Assembly (NCBI GenBank): GCA_913057905.1
Contig: CAJXPB010000003.1
Location: 338,792 to 402,791, forward strand
Length of the DNA stretch: 64,000 bases
Direction of reading: 5' to 3'
DNA from: an uncultured Pseudomonadota bacterium
GTDB lineage: Bacteria; Myxococcota_A; Bradymonadia; Bradymonadales; Bradymonadaceae
In this document: positions 34,870 through 43,453 of the stretch, piece after piece
Layout: each line of letters begins with the position of its first letter
Position numbering within the stretch: the stretch's first letter is position 1
The notes under the pieces: model-generated
Told to the model about the DNA's origin: nothing
The model's database searches: none
What the model saw: the letters and a program-made list of their open reading frames with translations, nothing else
Made by a program: the position numbers and the translations under genes

Positions 34870-35832
34870 ATGACCCCACCCAATACAGTCGAACCAGAGA
34901 ACCTAGGCGCCAAGGTCACGGCGTGCCTGCTGACATACAATCATCGGCATGTCCTACCCAGAGTTTTGGAATCACTCGAATGCCAGACATTGGGTGACTT
35001 CGAGCTGATCATCAGCGACGATGGTTCGTCAGATGGGACCTGGCAATACGTATCGGATTGGTGTTCGAGCCGATCGTGGGCCAAAGCTATCAAGAACAAT
35101 GGCTCCTCCTCGATGGCCTCGAATGCGAACCATGCATTTTCAGAGTCCGACACTCCCTTCGTGGCCTTGTTGCACCACGATGATCTCTATCGAAGGGACC
35201 TCCTTGAGAAGTGGGCGCGGCTACTCCATAAGAATCCTTCCGCGGGATTCGTGTTCAACGCCTACGGCTTTTCCGACGATGAGCCCCCTAAGGTAGAGGA
35301 CGTCGACCGCCTGATCGACGGACCCACCTTTTTGAAAGACGAGCTTCTATTAGACTGGGGATGCCCTGTGAGGGGTACGGCAATGATCCGGAAAAGCGCG
35401 TTCGAAGCGGTGGGTGGTTTTAACGAGGAATTCGGCTCAATTGCGGATGTTGACCTCTGGATGCGGTTGTCCGCCTCTTACGATGTCGGCTATGTTCGCG
35501 AACCACTCATCGAAGTGAATCAAGATCGCCCCGACGAAGGCTATCCAGAAGAATATTCAGCATTCTCCTGGGACCGTAGGAGACGGCTCTATGAAATTCA
35601 CGGTCAAAACCTGGCACGTCTTCTCAGTAACGAACGGTCAATTTGGACAAACTTCGCATTGCTGCGGTACCGATGGATGGTATCTCTCGACCGGCTCAAG
35701 TGGCTTCTTTACGCCGTTGCGAAAGACAAAAATGCCATGATCGAAAACGCCCATGTCGGAGAAAACCCCTACGAGTTTCAGGCATTAAAATGGCTGGTCG
35801 AAATTTTCAGACTACTATTTGGGAAGCGATAG
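34870..35832 (+). CDS. Family 2 glycosyltransferase
   Basis: A 320-residue GT-A enzyme. VTACLLTYNHRHVLPRVLESL is at the N-terminus, FELIISDDGSSDGT follows, and the DxD-type site is within FVALLHHDDLYRRD. A GGFNEEFGSIADVDLWMRLS segment holds the acceptor-side aspartate. The C-terminal 60 residues are hydrophobic and basic and may bind the membrane. It lies between two sulfotransferase genes and overlaps neither. The sugar donor is unknown. Confidence 0.9.
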   Translation: MTPPNTVEPENLGAKVTACLLTYNHRHVLPRVLESLECQTLGDFELIISDDGSSDGTWQYVSDWCSSRSWAKAIKNNGSSSMASNANHAFSESDTPFVALLHHDDLYRRDLLEKWARLLHKNPSAGFVFNAYGFSDDEPPKVEDVDRLIDGPTFLKDELLLDWGCPVRGTAMIRKSAFEAVGGFNEEFGSIADVDLWMRLSASYDVGYVREPLIEVNQDRPDEGYPEEYSAFSWDRRRRLYEIHGQNLARLLSNERSIWTNFALLRYRWMVSLDRLKWLLYAVAKDKNAMIENAHVGENPYEFQALKWLVEIFRLLFGKR

Positions 35833-35887
35833 AAAACTTCCTCATTACTTATCCGAGTATCGTAACGGAAAGCGATTTGAGCGTTGC

Positions 35888-36922
35888 ATGAATAGCCCTG
35901 TCTTTATCGTCGGCGTCCCCAGGTCTGGCAATACCCTGGTTGGATGCATCCTCAACAAGCATGAAGCACTCTCCATTTTCTTTGAATTTGCTCTATTTTC
36001 CGCCATTCGACCCAAGTGGTATCGGCGGGAGCGGCTTTTTGGATCGGTACCGCCGGACAAATATGTGGAGTTGTTTCTGCGGGGTAAGGAAGATTGGTAT
36101 TTAGATGACACATCTCTGGACGTCGATCCCCAAGAACTTACCCGGGTAGTCGCAGACGCAGGGCCCCAGTGGGAGGACCAGACAGACGCGCTAATGTCGT
36201 CATTAGCCCGCAAAATGGGGGCGTCGCGATGGGGCGACAAGACGCCCCACAACCTTCGAGAAATCCCGAATATATTCAGAGAGTTCCCGGATGCCCGAAT
36301 TGTGCACGTCTACCGCGACCCGAGACATGTCGTTCGGTCGATGTCCGATCCATCTTTCCCACCGGCTCCAAATCATCCGGTGATTAATGCCGAAATTGTT
36401 CGGCGATATCACACATTGTATTCCGAGATCCGGCGAGATATGAATGAGGCGCAAAAGTCCAAGATCCTGGACTTGAAGTACGAGTCCCTCTTGGCTGAAC
36501 CCGAGCAGAGCCTCCGTGAACTCTTGGGCTTTCTCGGAGAAGACTACACTCCCAAACTACTGGAGCCCGCCACCGCCTCGGTTCGGAATGCGATCGGGTG
36601 GAAGGATTACAAGGGGTGGGGTGAATTGGAACCCCAATCCTCGGCGTCATCCAAACCTATGTCCGCCGCCGTTGAGCTCCACCTGGCCGAAATTCGGCGG
36701 AAACTCGATTACCCAACGTATCGCACTTCGAGTTTAGCTGGACATCTCGGGCGCCTTCCGGCCTTCGCATTTCGAGGAGCGTCGAAGGTCATGGGAGCCT
36801 TGTGGAAAGCAAAATACAAAGATGCACACGAATTTACTTTGACCTACGTTCCAAGTTTGAGCGATTACGGAAGATGGTCGTTGAAGTACTTCCAAGAACT
36901 TGCTTTTTCTCGGACTAATTGA
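35888..36922 (+). CDS. Sulfotransferase (2 of 5)
   Basis: A 344-residue protein. The PAPS loop FIVGVPRSGNTLVGCIL is at residues 5-21, RWGDKTPHN comes near residue 110, and the 3'-phosphate site is in IVHVYRDPRHVVRSM. The DLKYESLLAEPEQSLREL helix is typical of Sulfotransfer_3 proteins. ATG 35888 is chosen because the loop should lie near the N-terminus; a frame from TTG 35819 would overlap the previous gene. A Trp-Lys-rich tail follows the catalytic part. It is probably a carbohydrate sulfotransferase acting on the polymer of this locus. Confidence 0.88.
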   Translation: MNSPVFIVGVPRSGNTLVGCILNKHEALSIFFEFALFSAIRPKWYRRERLFGSVPPDKYVELFLRGKEDWYLDDTSLDVDPQELTRVVADAGPQWEDQTDALMSSLARKMGASRWGDKTPHNLREIPNIFREFPDARIVHVYRDPRHVVRSMSDPSFPPAPNHPVINAEIVRRYHTLYSEIRRDMNEAQKSKILDLKYESLLAEPEQSLRELLGFLGEDYTPKLLEPATASVRNAIGWKDYKGWGELEPQSSASSKPMSAAVELHLAEIRRKLDYPTYRTSSLAGHLGRLPAFAFRGASKVMGALWKAKYKDAHEFTLTYVPSLSDYGRWSLKYFQELAFSRTN

Positions 36923-36955
36923 ATCAGGACCTTCACTGGCTCAGATGGTCATCCC

Positions 36956-37798
36956 ATGGAAGAGGCTGAGAACAAATTCTTATTCATTTTGAGTCCTCCC
37001 TTCTCCGGAACGACACTGCTGTGGAATATCCTCGGCAGCTCGCCAAACGTCTCGTCTCATCCCAATGAGGGGCAATTCCTAGATGGCGCGCGCCAGGAAA
37101 TGCGGGGGAATCAATGGGACAGCGAAAAGGAAATAGATTGGGACAGGGTCGAAGACGTGTGGCGCCGGCACTGGGACCCCTCCAAGGCTGTATTGCTCGA
37201 GAAGAGCCCTCCAAATCTTCTGCGCGCTTCCGAACTGGGGGGACGATTCGACCCGGCGTACTTCATTGTTATGATGCGCAATCCTTATGCCTTCATCGAA
37301 GGGGTGGAACGTCGCGACAATGACATGGGTGCCCGCGCGGCGGCCGAATTGTGGGTCAAATGCGCCAGTGCCCAACGAAACAATCAAGAGCGACTGAAAC
37401 GGACTATCTCCTTTACTTACAAGTCATTCACTGAATCGCCGCGACAGATCTTGGACGACATCATTGACTTCATGCCAGACGTCGAAAAAGTGAACGTCGA
37501 CAAGATCGAATCTCAATCGTTTCTGGGGACCCATTCTAAGATCCAGAACATGAATCCGATGAAAATCAACCGCCTCGACCGAGAATCCATCGAGTCAGCC
37601 AATGAAGTATTGGACGGCCACCAGGACCTCCTGTCACATTTCGGGTTTGAGTTGCGGAATCCCGCGCGACACTCGCAGGTTGCAAAGGCCCGCACCCGGT
37701 TGGCACACCTCATTGTCCGCGCAATTCGATACCGGGACATCTTGCCGGAGAAGCTCATTCACCCACTTGAGAGATGGTTGCTGGGGAAATCGCTCTGA
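36956..37798 (+). CDS. Sulfotransferase (3 of 5)
   Basis: A 280-residue protein. The loop reads LFILSPPFSGTTLLWNIL (about residues 9-26), with FSGTT in place of the usual RSGTT. LLEKSPPNLLRA follows, then the 3'-phosphate segment YFIVMMRNPYAFIEGV. The later part contains FTYKSFTESPRQILDDI, which corresponds to the Y/F-E-D-L segment of other family members. It is 34 bases after the preceding sulfotransferase gene, so both are in one transcript. Sequence is divergent from the others, consistent with a different acceptor position. Confidence 0.82.
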   Translation: MEEAENKFLFILSPPFSGTTLLWNILGSSPNVSSHPNEGQFLDGARQEMRGNQWDSEKEIDWDRVEDVWRRHWDPSKAVLLEKSPPNLLRASELGGRFDPAYFIVMMRNPYAFIEGVERRDNDMGARAAAELWVKCASAQRNNQERLKRTISFTYKSFTESPRQILDDIIDFMPDVEKVNVDKIESQSFLGTHSKIQNMNPMKINRLDRESIESANEVLDGHQDLLSHFGFELRNPARHSQVAKARTRLAHLIVRAIRYRDILPEKLIHPLERWLLGKSL

Positions 37799-37920
37799 CC
37801 GCTGAGTCTACCTCGTAGCTCTGTCTCGATTCGACGGGATCTAACATCTGGAAATGGACCAAACGACTGTTTGAGCGAATTCTTCAGGGGATTCGCCGGT
37901 GGAAATCGGCATTTGCGACC

Positions 37921-39108
37921 ATGGGTGCTGATTTCGCAATCAGCGGCCTCAGTATGTTGAGTGGTATCCTGACCGCACGATACCTCCTCCCCGAAGGAAA
38001 GGGTAAACTGACTGCTGCCATGCTTTGGCCAGCACTCTTCCTGGCCATCATAGGATTGGGGATGGGCCAAGCGGTAGTGTACCATACAGGGAAATACGAC
38101 AAGGATTTCGACGAAGTCGTGAGCTCAGCCGCACTCGTGGGGTTTGTTCAAGGATCTATCGCTTGCGTCATCGGGTTCTTTACCATCCCTTACATCCTGG
38201 GCGACTATGGACAAGAGACTGTCTTCAGCGCCCAAATGCTTTTCCTCTGGGCACCACTGGGCCGGCTTCGCGACTATTCGATGCGGGCACTCCAGGGGAA
38301 AGGCCTCTACAGACCGTGGAACACCCTGAGGTTGGTCGAAAAATCGCTCTATGTTGTCGGGCTCATCGGTCTCTGGCTCACGGACCACCTGACTGTTTCG
38401 TCCGTAGTGGTCGTTTTCATTCTTTCGGAAGTCGTCACGTTCACAGCCTCGATCTACCTCTTGTCACGAATCGTCGAAGCAATCCGGATGAGTGCCCAAT
38501 TTGCGATCAGCATGATCCGGTTCGGAGTCCAGAACCTGATGACTTCACTCGTTGGCAAGGCAAATCATGAAGCTGACCAAGCGATCATCTCTGCGTATCT
38601 GCCGGCGGAGTCCCTCGGCCTGTATCGCGTGGCAGTGAGCGCGTCGAACATGGTCACGATCCTCAGCGGCGGATTTAAACACATTCTGATCTCCGAAGTC
38701 TCGAGAGCCGACGAGGGCTCCGGCAAAGCGATGATCGCATCTTCACTGAAGATTGCGGCCCCCATGATGGTAGTGGCAGCCGCCGGTGCCGTGGTCACCG
38801 CCCCCTACCTCATTCCCCTCGTCTTCGGGGGCGAATACGCAGATGCGGTCTTGGCCACACAAGTGATGTCGATTGCAGCAGCCGCGCTCGGGCTCAAACA
38901 TATCATCTACAATGGCCTTCGCGGCTTCAATCGGCCTGATTTGCCGTTTTATTGTGAATTTGTCAGTTTGGCTGCGACCATCGCCTTGCTCTACCTCCTC
39001 CTGCCTCTCTTGGGCATTCTCGGGGCCGCAATCGCCTCTCTGGTCGCATATTTGACTAGCTTCATCCTTGCGGCCATAACGTACTCTCGGTTTTCACCTG
39101 CCCAGTAA
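37921..39108 (+). CDS. Second polysaccharide flippase (Wzx-like)
   Basis: A 395-residue membrane protein with about 10-12 hydrophobic segments. It contains GILTARYLLPEGKGKLTAAM, a conserved segment at the first/second helix of O-antigen flippases, and NHEADQAIISAYLPAESLGLYRVA. The frame is open for about 35 codons upstream of ATG 37921 (WKWTKRLFERILQGIRRWKS, then AFAT), which looks like a plausible N-terminus. That extension has no ATG, GTG or TTG, so the ATG is used with low certainty. It is unrelated in detail to the flippase at 17938. Confidence 0.85.
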   Translation: MGADFAISGLSMLSGILTARYLLPEGKGKLTAAMLWPALFLAIIGLGMGQAVVYHTGKYDKDFDEVVSSAALVGFVQGSIACVIGFFTIPYILGDYGQETVFSAQMLFLWAPLGRLRDYSMRALQGKGLYRPWNTLRLVEKSLYVVGLIGLWLTDHLTVSSVVVVFILSEVVTFTASIYLLSRIVEAIRMSAQFAISMIRFGVQNLMTSLVGKANHEADQAIISAYLPAESLGLYRVAVSASNMVTILSGGFKHILISEVSRADEGSGKAMIASSLKIAAPMMVVAAAGAVVTAPYLIPLVFGGEYADAVLATQVMSIAAAALGLKHIIYNGLRGFNRPDLPFYCEFVSLAATIALLYLLLPLLGILGAAIASLVAYLTSFILAAITYSRFSPAQ

Positions 39109-39118
39109 AAGTAGACTC

Positions 39119-40114
39119 ATGCCGAACGAACCACGGTTTCCTACATTCATCATTCCAGGAGCAATGAAATCGGGGACGAGTTCACTGCGCGCACTTCTCG
39201 ACGCCCATCCCGGCACGTATTTGCCCGGCACTGAGGTTTTTTTCTTTTCTATCGACGATTTCGACGAACACCCCAATCATTTTTTCCAGACGCACGAGGG
39301 TTGGACGCTTCCGGACTATGAACGAAATTTCGAGTTCTACCGAGACTGGTACGCGTCGCTGTTCGAAGATGCCCCGCCGGACGCAGTAATCGGGGAGGGG
39401 TCTTCCACATATCTTACCTCCCGGCACGCCCCGGGACGCATGCACGAGGTCCTCCCCGAAGTGAAACTCGTAGTCATGCTCCGGGATCCCGTCTCTCGGA
39501 CCTACTCTCACTACTGGCACCTGGTTCGAAATGGAACGGCATTGTTCGACTTCGAAACCACTCTGGAGCGGGCGCCGGAGACTATCATCAAACGGAGTCG
39601 TTACGAGCAGGCCCTTCGGCGGTACCTCGAGTACTTCGACCGCCATCAACTCAAGATTGTCTTTTTCCAAGATTTTGTCGAAGACCCACAGACCGTCATA
39701 GATGAGGTCTGCAGTTTCCTCGGCCTTCCCCCGGTGATCGACGCAGAAGCCGACCGGGCCCACCAAAATTCAGGTGGAGCACCTGCTTCAATCCAGGCAA
39801 AGTTGCTGGAAAATCGGGTTTTCCGACGTCACACCGATTTGACATCCTTGCGCGGCTTGCTCGATCATCTTCCAGATATCGGGGCTCCTCAGTGGTCGGA
39901 TTTGCAGCAATCCAGGGGTTTGCGCGGAGTCTTCACAACGTTGCTTCGGAATCGAGGGGTAGCCTGGCTTCAGCGGAATCTCTTTCCAAGGGACTATCCA
40001 CAGATGCAACAGGATACGCGTCTGTTTCTTGAAGGCCTGCTGGAACGCGAAAATCGAGGTCTGTCGGAGTTGATTCAGGTCGATGTCAGCGACTACTGGC
40101 CTTACTTTGGATAA
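39119..40114 (+). CDS. Sulfotransferase (4 of 5), heparan N-sulfotransferase-like
   Basis: A 331-residue enzyme with the PAPS loop FIIPGAMKSGTSSLRALLDA at about residues 10-29, GEGSSTYL at the catalytic region and VVMLRDPVSRTYSHYWHLV, the 3'-phosphate site. This pattern matches Sulfotransfer_1 members similar to heparan sulfate N- or 3-O-sulfotransferases. It also has IVFFQDFVEDPQTVIDEVCS and FLGLPP, common to that group. It starts 10 bases after the flippase stop. It would act on a sugar hydroxyl or amine of the polymer. Confidence 0.92.
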   Translation: MPNEPRFPTFIIPGAMKSGTSSLRALLDAHPGTYLPGTEVFFFSIDDFDEHPNHFFQTHEGWTLPDYERNFEFYRDWYASLFEDAPPDAVIGEGSSTYLTSRHAPGRMHEVLPEVKLVVMLRDPVSRTYSHYWHLVRNGTALFDFETTLERAPETIIKRSRYEQALRRYLEYFDRHQLKIVFFQDFVEDPQTVIDEVCSFLGLPPVIDAEADRAHQNSGGAPASIQAKLLENRVFRRHTDLTSLRGLLDHLPDIGAPQWSDLQQSRGLRGVFTTLLRNRGVAWLQRNLFPRDYPQMQQDTRLFLEGLLERENRGLSELIQVDVSDYWPYFG

Positions 40115-40162
40115 CAGAAACGTCAGAACGCTACCGATCGAAACTCAGCCAACCACGGCATC

Positions 40163-41362
40163 ATGGCCGCCATCGACGATACATATGAACTCGCCGTACT
40201 GACTCAGCACCCCATTCAGTACCATGCTCCGCTGTATCGGAGATACGACGAATCGCCGCGGATCAATGTGACCGTATTCTACTGCTGTAATCGTGGTGTC
40301 GAGGCCTACGCCGACCAGGGATTGGGCGGAGCTGAGGTAAAATGGGACCGGCCATTGCTAGAAGGCTACGACAGTGAATTTCTGCCGAACTGGTCACCGT
40401 TAGAGCCGGTCGACGACGGATTCTTCAGCCTTTTCAACCCCGCGATCATTCAGCGCCTCGCCGAACGCTCTTTCGACGCAATTTCTATCCACGGACACAA
40501 CTTTTTTTCCTACCACCTGGGTTTCGCCGTCGCCCGGAGCATCGGGCTTCCGATCTTTTACAGTTGTGACACCCATCTGATGCTCGATCGAACGGCTTGG
40601 AAGGCTGCAGTCCGACACCCGCTGGTGACCGCCTTTTTTCGGAACTTTCAGGCCTTTCTGTCGATAGGCACGAAGAACCGAGAATATTATCGTGCGCACG
40701 GCGTACCCGACGAGAAGATCTTCCATGTGCCATACACAGTGGACAACGAGTTCTTTCGCCAACGGAGCCTGGGGGAATCAGAAAAAACAGAGTTTCTGAA
40801 GAGAGAAGGGCTGGATCCAACGCTACCCACAATTCTGTACGTCTCGAAACTGACCGCCAGAAAACGGCCGTTTGACTTGATCGAAGCCTACGCTGATTTG
40901 CGCTCTCGGGGAGTCACCTCTCAGTTGGCACTGATCGGTGACGGCCCACTTCAAGAACAAGTCGCAGAAAGGGCCACTGCAACCCCCTTTAGCGACGACA
41001 TCCATTTGCTCGGGTTTCGAAACCAATCGGAATTGCCAGCATGGTACAGTGCAGCCGACGTCTTTGTCCTCCCTTCGGAGAACGAGCCGTGGGCAGTCGT
41101 CGTCAACGAAGCGATGAATGGCGCGACCCCGGTCGTCGCGACAACCGACGTGGGTGCCGCACACGACCTCATCGAATCGGGAGAGACGGGCTTCGTCTAC
41201 GAGCCGGGGGATATATCAGCCCTGGCGCAGCGGCTAGAAACGATCCTCGCAGATCCCAACGGATGCCATGAGATGGGTAAAGCCGCCTTGGAGAGGGTCG
41301 ACCAATGGAGCTACGACGAAGCCGTGGCCGGCATGGAACGAGCGCTCAACTCGGTGCGGTAG
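40163..41362 (+). CDS. Family 4 glycosyltransferase
   Basis: A 399-residue GT-B enzyme. The N-terminus AVLTQHPIQYHAPLYRRY is a known start of a GT4 subgroup. The donor domain includes ILYVSKLTARKRPFDLIEAY, the LIGDGPLQEQV segment and PSENEPWAVVVNEAMNGATPV with the glutamate pair, then TDVGAAHDLIESGETGFVYE. It is cytosolic and lies between a sulfotransferase gene and the CgeB-like gene on the same strand. Sugar specificity is unknown. Confidence 0.92.
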   Translation: MAAIDDTYELAVLTQHPIQYHAPLYRRYDESPRINVTVFYCCNRGVEAYADQGLGGAEVKWDRPLLEGYDSEFLPNWSPLEPVDDGFFSLFNPAIIQRLAERSFDAISIHGHNFFSYHLGFAVARSIGLPIFYSCDTHLMLDRTAWKAAVRHPLVTAFFRNFQAFLSIGTKNREYYRAHGVPDEKIFHVPYTVDNEFFRQRSLGESEKTEFLKREGLDPTLPTILYVSKLTARKRPFDLIEAYADLRSRGVTSQLALIGDGPLQEQVAERATATPFSDDIHLLGFRNQSELPAWYSAADVFVLPSENEPWAVVVNEAMNGATPVVATTDVGAAHDLIESGETGFVYEPGDISALAQRLETILADPNGCHEMGKAALERVDQWSYDEAVAGMERALNSVR

Positions 41363-41426
41363 TCTCATCTTTTCTTCGCTCCCGTCATGAACGGGTGAAG
41401 GGCATAGACACCAGAAAACAGGGACG

Positions 41427-42554
41427 ATGCAATCCTCCAAGAAGCAGCGCATTTTGGCAATCGGCAAATTCGGGACCGAACAGCTTGGCCTTCACGTCGC
41501 CGAGACCCTCGAGTCGATGGGGCACGAGGTGGCGAGGTTCCGCCCCGGAATCAAGAGAATCGCTGGAGGTAAACTCGCCCAAACGTGGACGAAGTTGAAG
41601 AACGTCGCATGGCGATTTGCCAGTAAGATTCCGCCCGTGCGCAAGACACGTCGAAAACGCCTGTTCAACCGTGCGAAACAATTTGAACCCGATGTCGTTC
41701 TGGAGTGCGGCTCATTCCTTTACCCGGATGAGATCGACCGAATCAAGGGTTTGACTGATGCCAAGTGCGCCCTCTGGTTCCCGGACTCTGTGGCGGGTTT
41801 CGGGGGTCACAAATTTCTTTTGGGCGACTACGACGCTCTCTTCTTCAAGGATCCGTACATAGTCCGTGCCCTGCAGCGGCGCCTCGGGATATCCGCGTTT
41901 TACCTGCCCGAGTGCTTTAATCCCGACCGCCATCGAGTTCCTGATCAGACTGAGGAGACGTCCCCGAAGTGGACCTGTGACATCGCCACGGCGGGAAGTA
42001 TGTACCCATACCGAGCGAAATTCTTCGAGCAACTGTCGGCGTACGACGTCCAGATCTGGGGAAATCAGCCGCCTGTCTGGCTCGACCTGCCGCCCAGTGT
42101 CAAACGGATGCAACGCACCGAATTTGTCGCTGATGGAGAGAAGGCCCAGGCTTTTACCGGAGCCAAGATCGTGGTCAACAACCTCCTTCCGACTGAAGTC
42201 TGGGGGGTCAACGCACGGACCTTTGAGGCAGCAGGGGTCGGTGCCTTCCAGTTGATGGACCGGCAGGCGGGGCTCTCGCAGCTATACGAAGAAGGGAAAG
42301 AGGTCGCCTGCTTCGAGGACCACGATGAACTGATAACCAAAATCGAGTACTACTTGGAACATGACGCGGAGCGCCGATCGATTGCCGAGGCCGCACGCGA
42401 GCGCTCGCTCTCAGAACACACCTACAAGCACCGGCTTGTCACCCTCCTGAACACCCTCGACGGTGAGATCGAGGGCTTTCCCATGCCATCGATCGAATGG
42501 CACGAAGAATTGCCCGAGGACCGACTTCACGACTTGAGCCGAGCTGAGCTCTGA
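41427..42554 (+). CDS. CgeB-like/Glyco_trans_1_2 glycosyltransferase
   Basis: A 375-residue protein. It begins QRILAIGKFGTEQLGLHVAE and contains ALWFPDSVAG, an FFKDPYIVRAL segment, CDIATAGSMYPYRAKFF and the signature VNARTFEAAGVGAFQLMDRQ, which corresponds to the RTFEAxACGxFxL motif of CgeB-like proteins. These are GT-B-like glycosyltransferases of spore or surface polysaccharide loci. It starts 64 bases after the GT4 gene and is followed by an FkbM gene. Confidence 0.8.
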   Translation: MQSSKKQRILAIGKFGTEQLGLHVAETLESMGHEVARFRPGIKRIAGGKLAQTWTKLKNVAWRFASKIPPVRKTRRKRLFNRAKQFEPDVVLECGSFLYPDEIDRIKGLTDAKCALWFPDSVAGFGGHKFLLGDYDALFFKDPYIVRALQRRLGISAFYLPECFNPDRHRVPDQTEETSPKWTCDIATAGSMYPYRAKFFEQLSAYDVQIWGNQPPVWLDLPPSVKRMQRTEFVADGEKAQAFTGAKIVVNNLLPTEVWGVNARTFEAAGVGAFQLMDRQAGLSQLYEEGKEVACFEDHDELITKIEYYLEHDAERRSIAEAARERSLSEHTYKHRLVTLLNTLDGEIEGFPMPSIEWHEELPEDRLHDLSRAEL

Positions 42555-42583
42555 TTCGGCATTCCTACAGCCCCGTCATTACC

Positions 42584-43441
42584 ATGTTCGAATTCTTCGA
42601 CCGAATCGGTATCGACCGTGAAACCCGCCAGAGGGCTGCGCAGAAGATCTTCTGGAATCGCTTCGGCGAGACGGTTGTCAAGGCTGCCAAGCGTGCCGAA
42701 TCACTGTTTGACACGGTCATCCGAAACTACTCGATCATGTCCGACGCCAACGGCGAGAGCTGGTTGCCCACGACTCTGCCGTCATCCCCCTTGGTCTTCG
42801 ATGTCGGCTTCTACGAGGGTGACTACACTCGAACAGTTCTCTCCCACCGTCCCGGCGCCACGATTGTCGGGTTCGATCCGTCTGAACACGCTCAATGCTG
42901 CTTTGACCCGGCCGACTTTCCCGGTGGAGCTCGTGTAACGCTGGAACAACTCGCACTGAGTAATACACCTGGTGAAGCGACGTTTTTTGACTACGACAAC
43001 ATGTGCAACAGCCTCTCCCCGCGTAGAGAACGCTCGTCCGAGGCCGTGCGCGAGTACCAAGTCGCAGTCGACACCCTGGATGATTACGTCGATAAGAAGA
43101 ACCTCGACGCAAATCGGATCGACCTACTGAAGGTCGACGCCGAGGGACACGATGTGGAGGTGCTGGAGGGAGCACAGGAGCTGCTGGAGGCTCAGAGAAT
43201 TGACCTATTCATGTTCGAGTTCAGCAGCGCTTGGGTGAACTCGCGATACTATCTGCGAGACATGGTCGATTTACTGGAACCGACCCCTTATCGGCTATTC
43301 CGGCTCTTTAATGGATTCTTGAACCGCTTTGACTACGACTGGTCAATTGACTCCTGCACGACTCGGTCCGCGATGTATGTCGGCCTAAGCGAACGCAGAC
43401 TGGAAAGGGGCGACATCCCCATTCGTGATCTCGACCTCTAA
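42584..43441 (+). CDS. FkbM-family methyltransferase
   Basis: A 285-residue protein with an N-terminal helical extension of about 60 residues. The SAM site VFDVGFYEGDYTRTVLS (about residues 70-86) is an unusual version of the DxGAxxG motif: Gly-Ala-Asn is replaced by Gly-Phe-Tyr. The downstream IDLLKVDAEGHDVEVLEGA and LFMFEFSSAW segments are typical. It probably O-methylates a sugar residue. It is convergent with the polymerase gene at 43454, with a 12-base gap between the stops. Confidence 0.85.
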   Translation: MFEFFDRIGIDRETRQRAAQKIFWNRFGETVVKAAKRAESLFDTVIRNYSIMSDANGESWLPTTLPSSPLVFDVGFYEGDYTRTVLSHRPGATIVGFDPSEHAQCCFDPADFPGGARVTLEQLALSNTPGEATFFDYDNMCNSLSPRRERSSEAVREYQVAVDTLDDYVDKKNLDANRIDLLKVDAEGHDVEVLEGAQELLEAQRIDLFMFEFSSAWVNSRYYLRDMVDLLEPTPYRLFRLFNGFLNRFDYDWSIDSCTTRSAMYVGLSERRLERGDIPIRDLDL

Positions 43442-43453
43442 ATCCTGACGGAC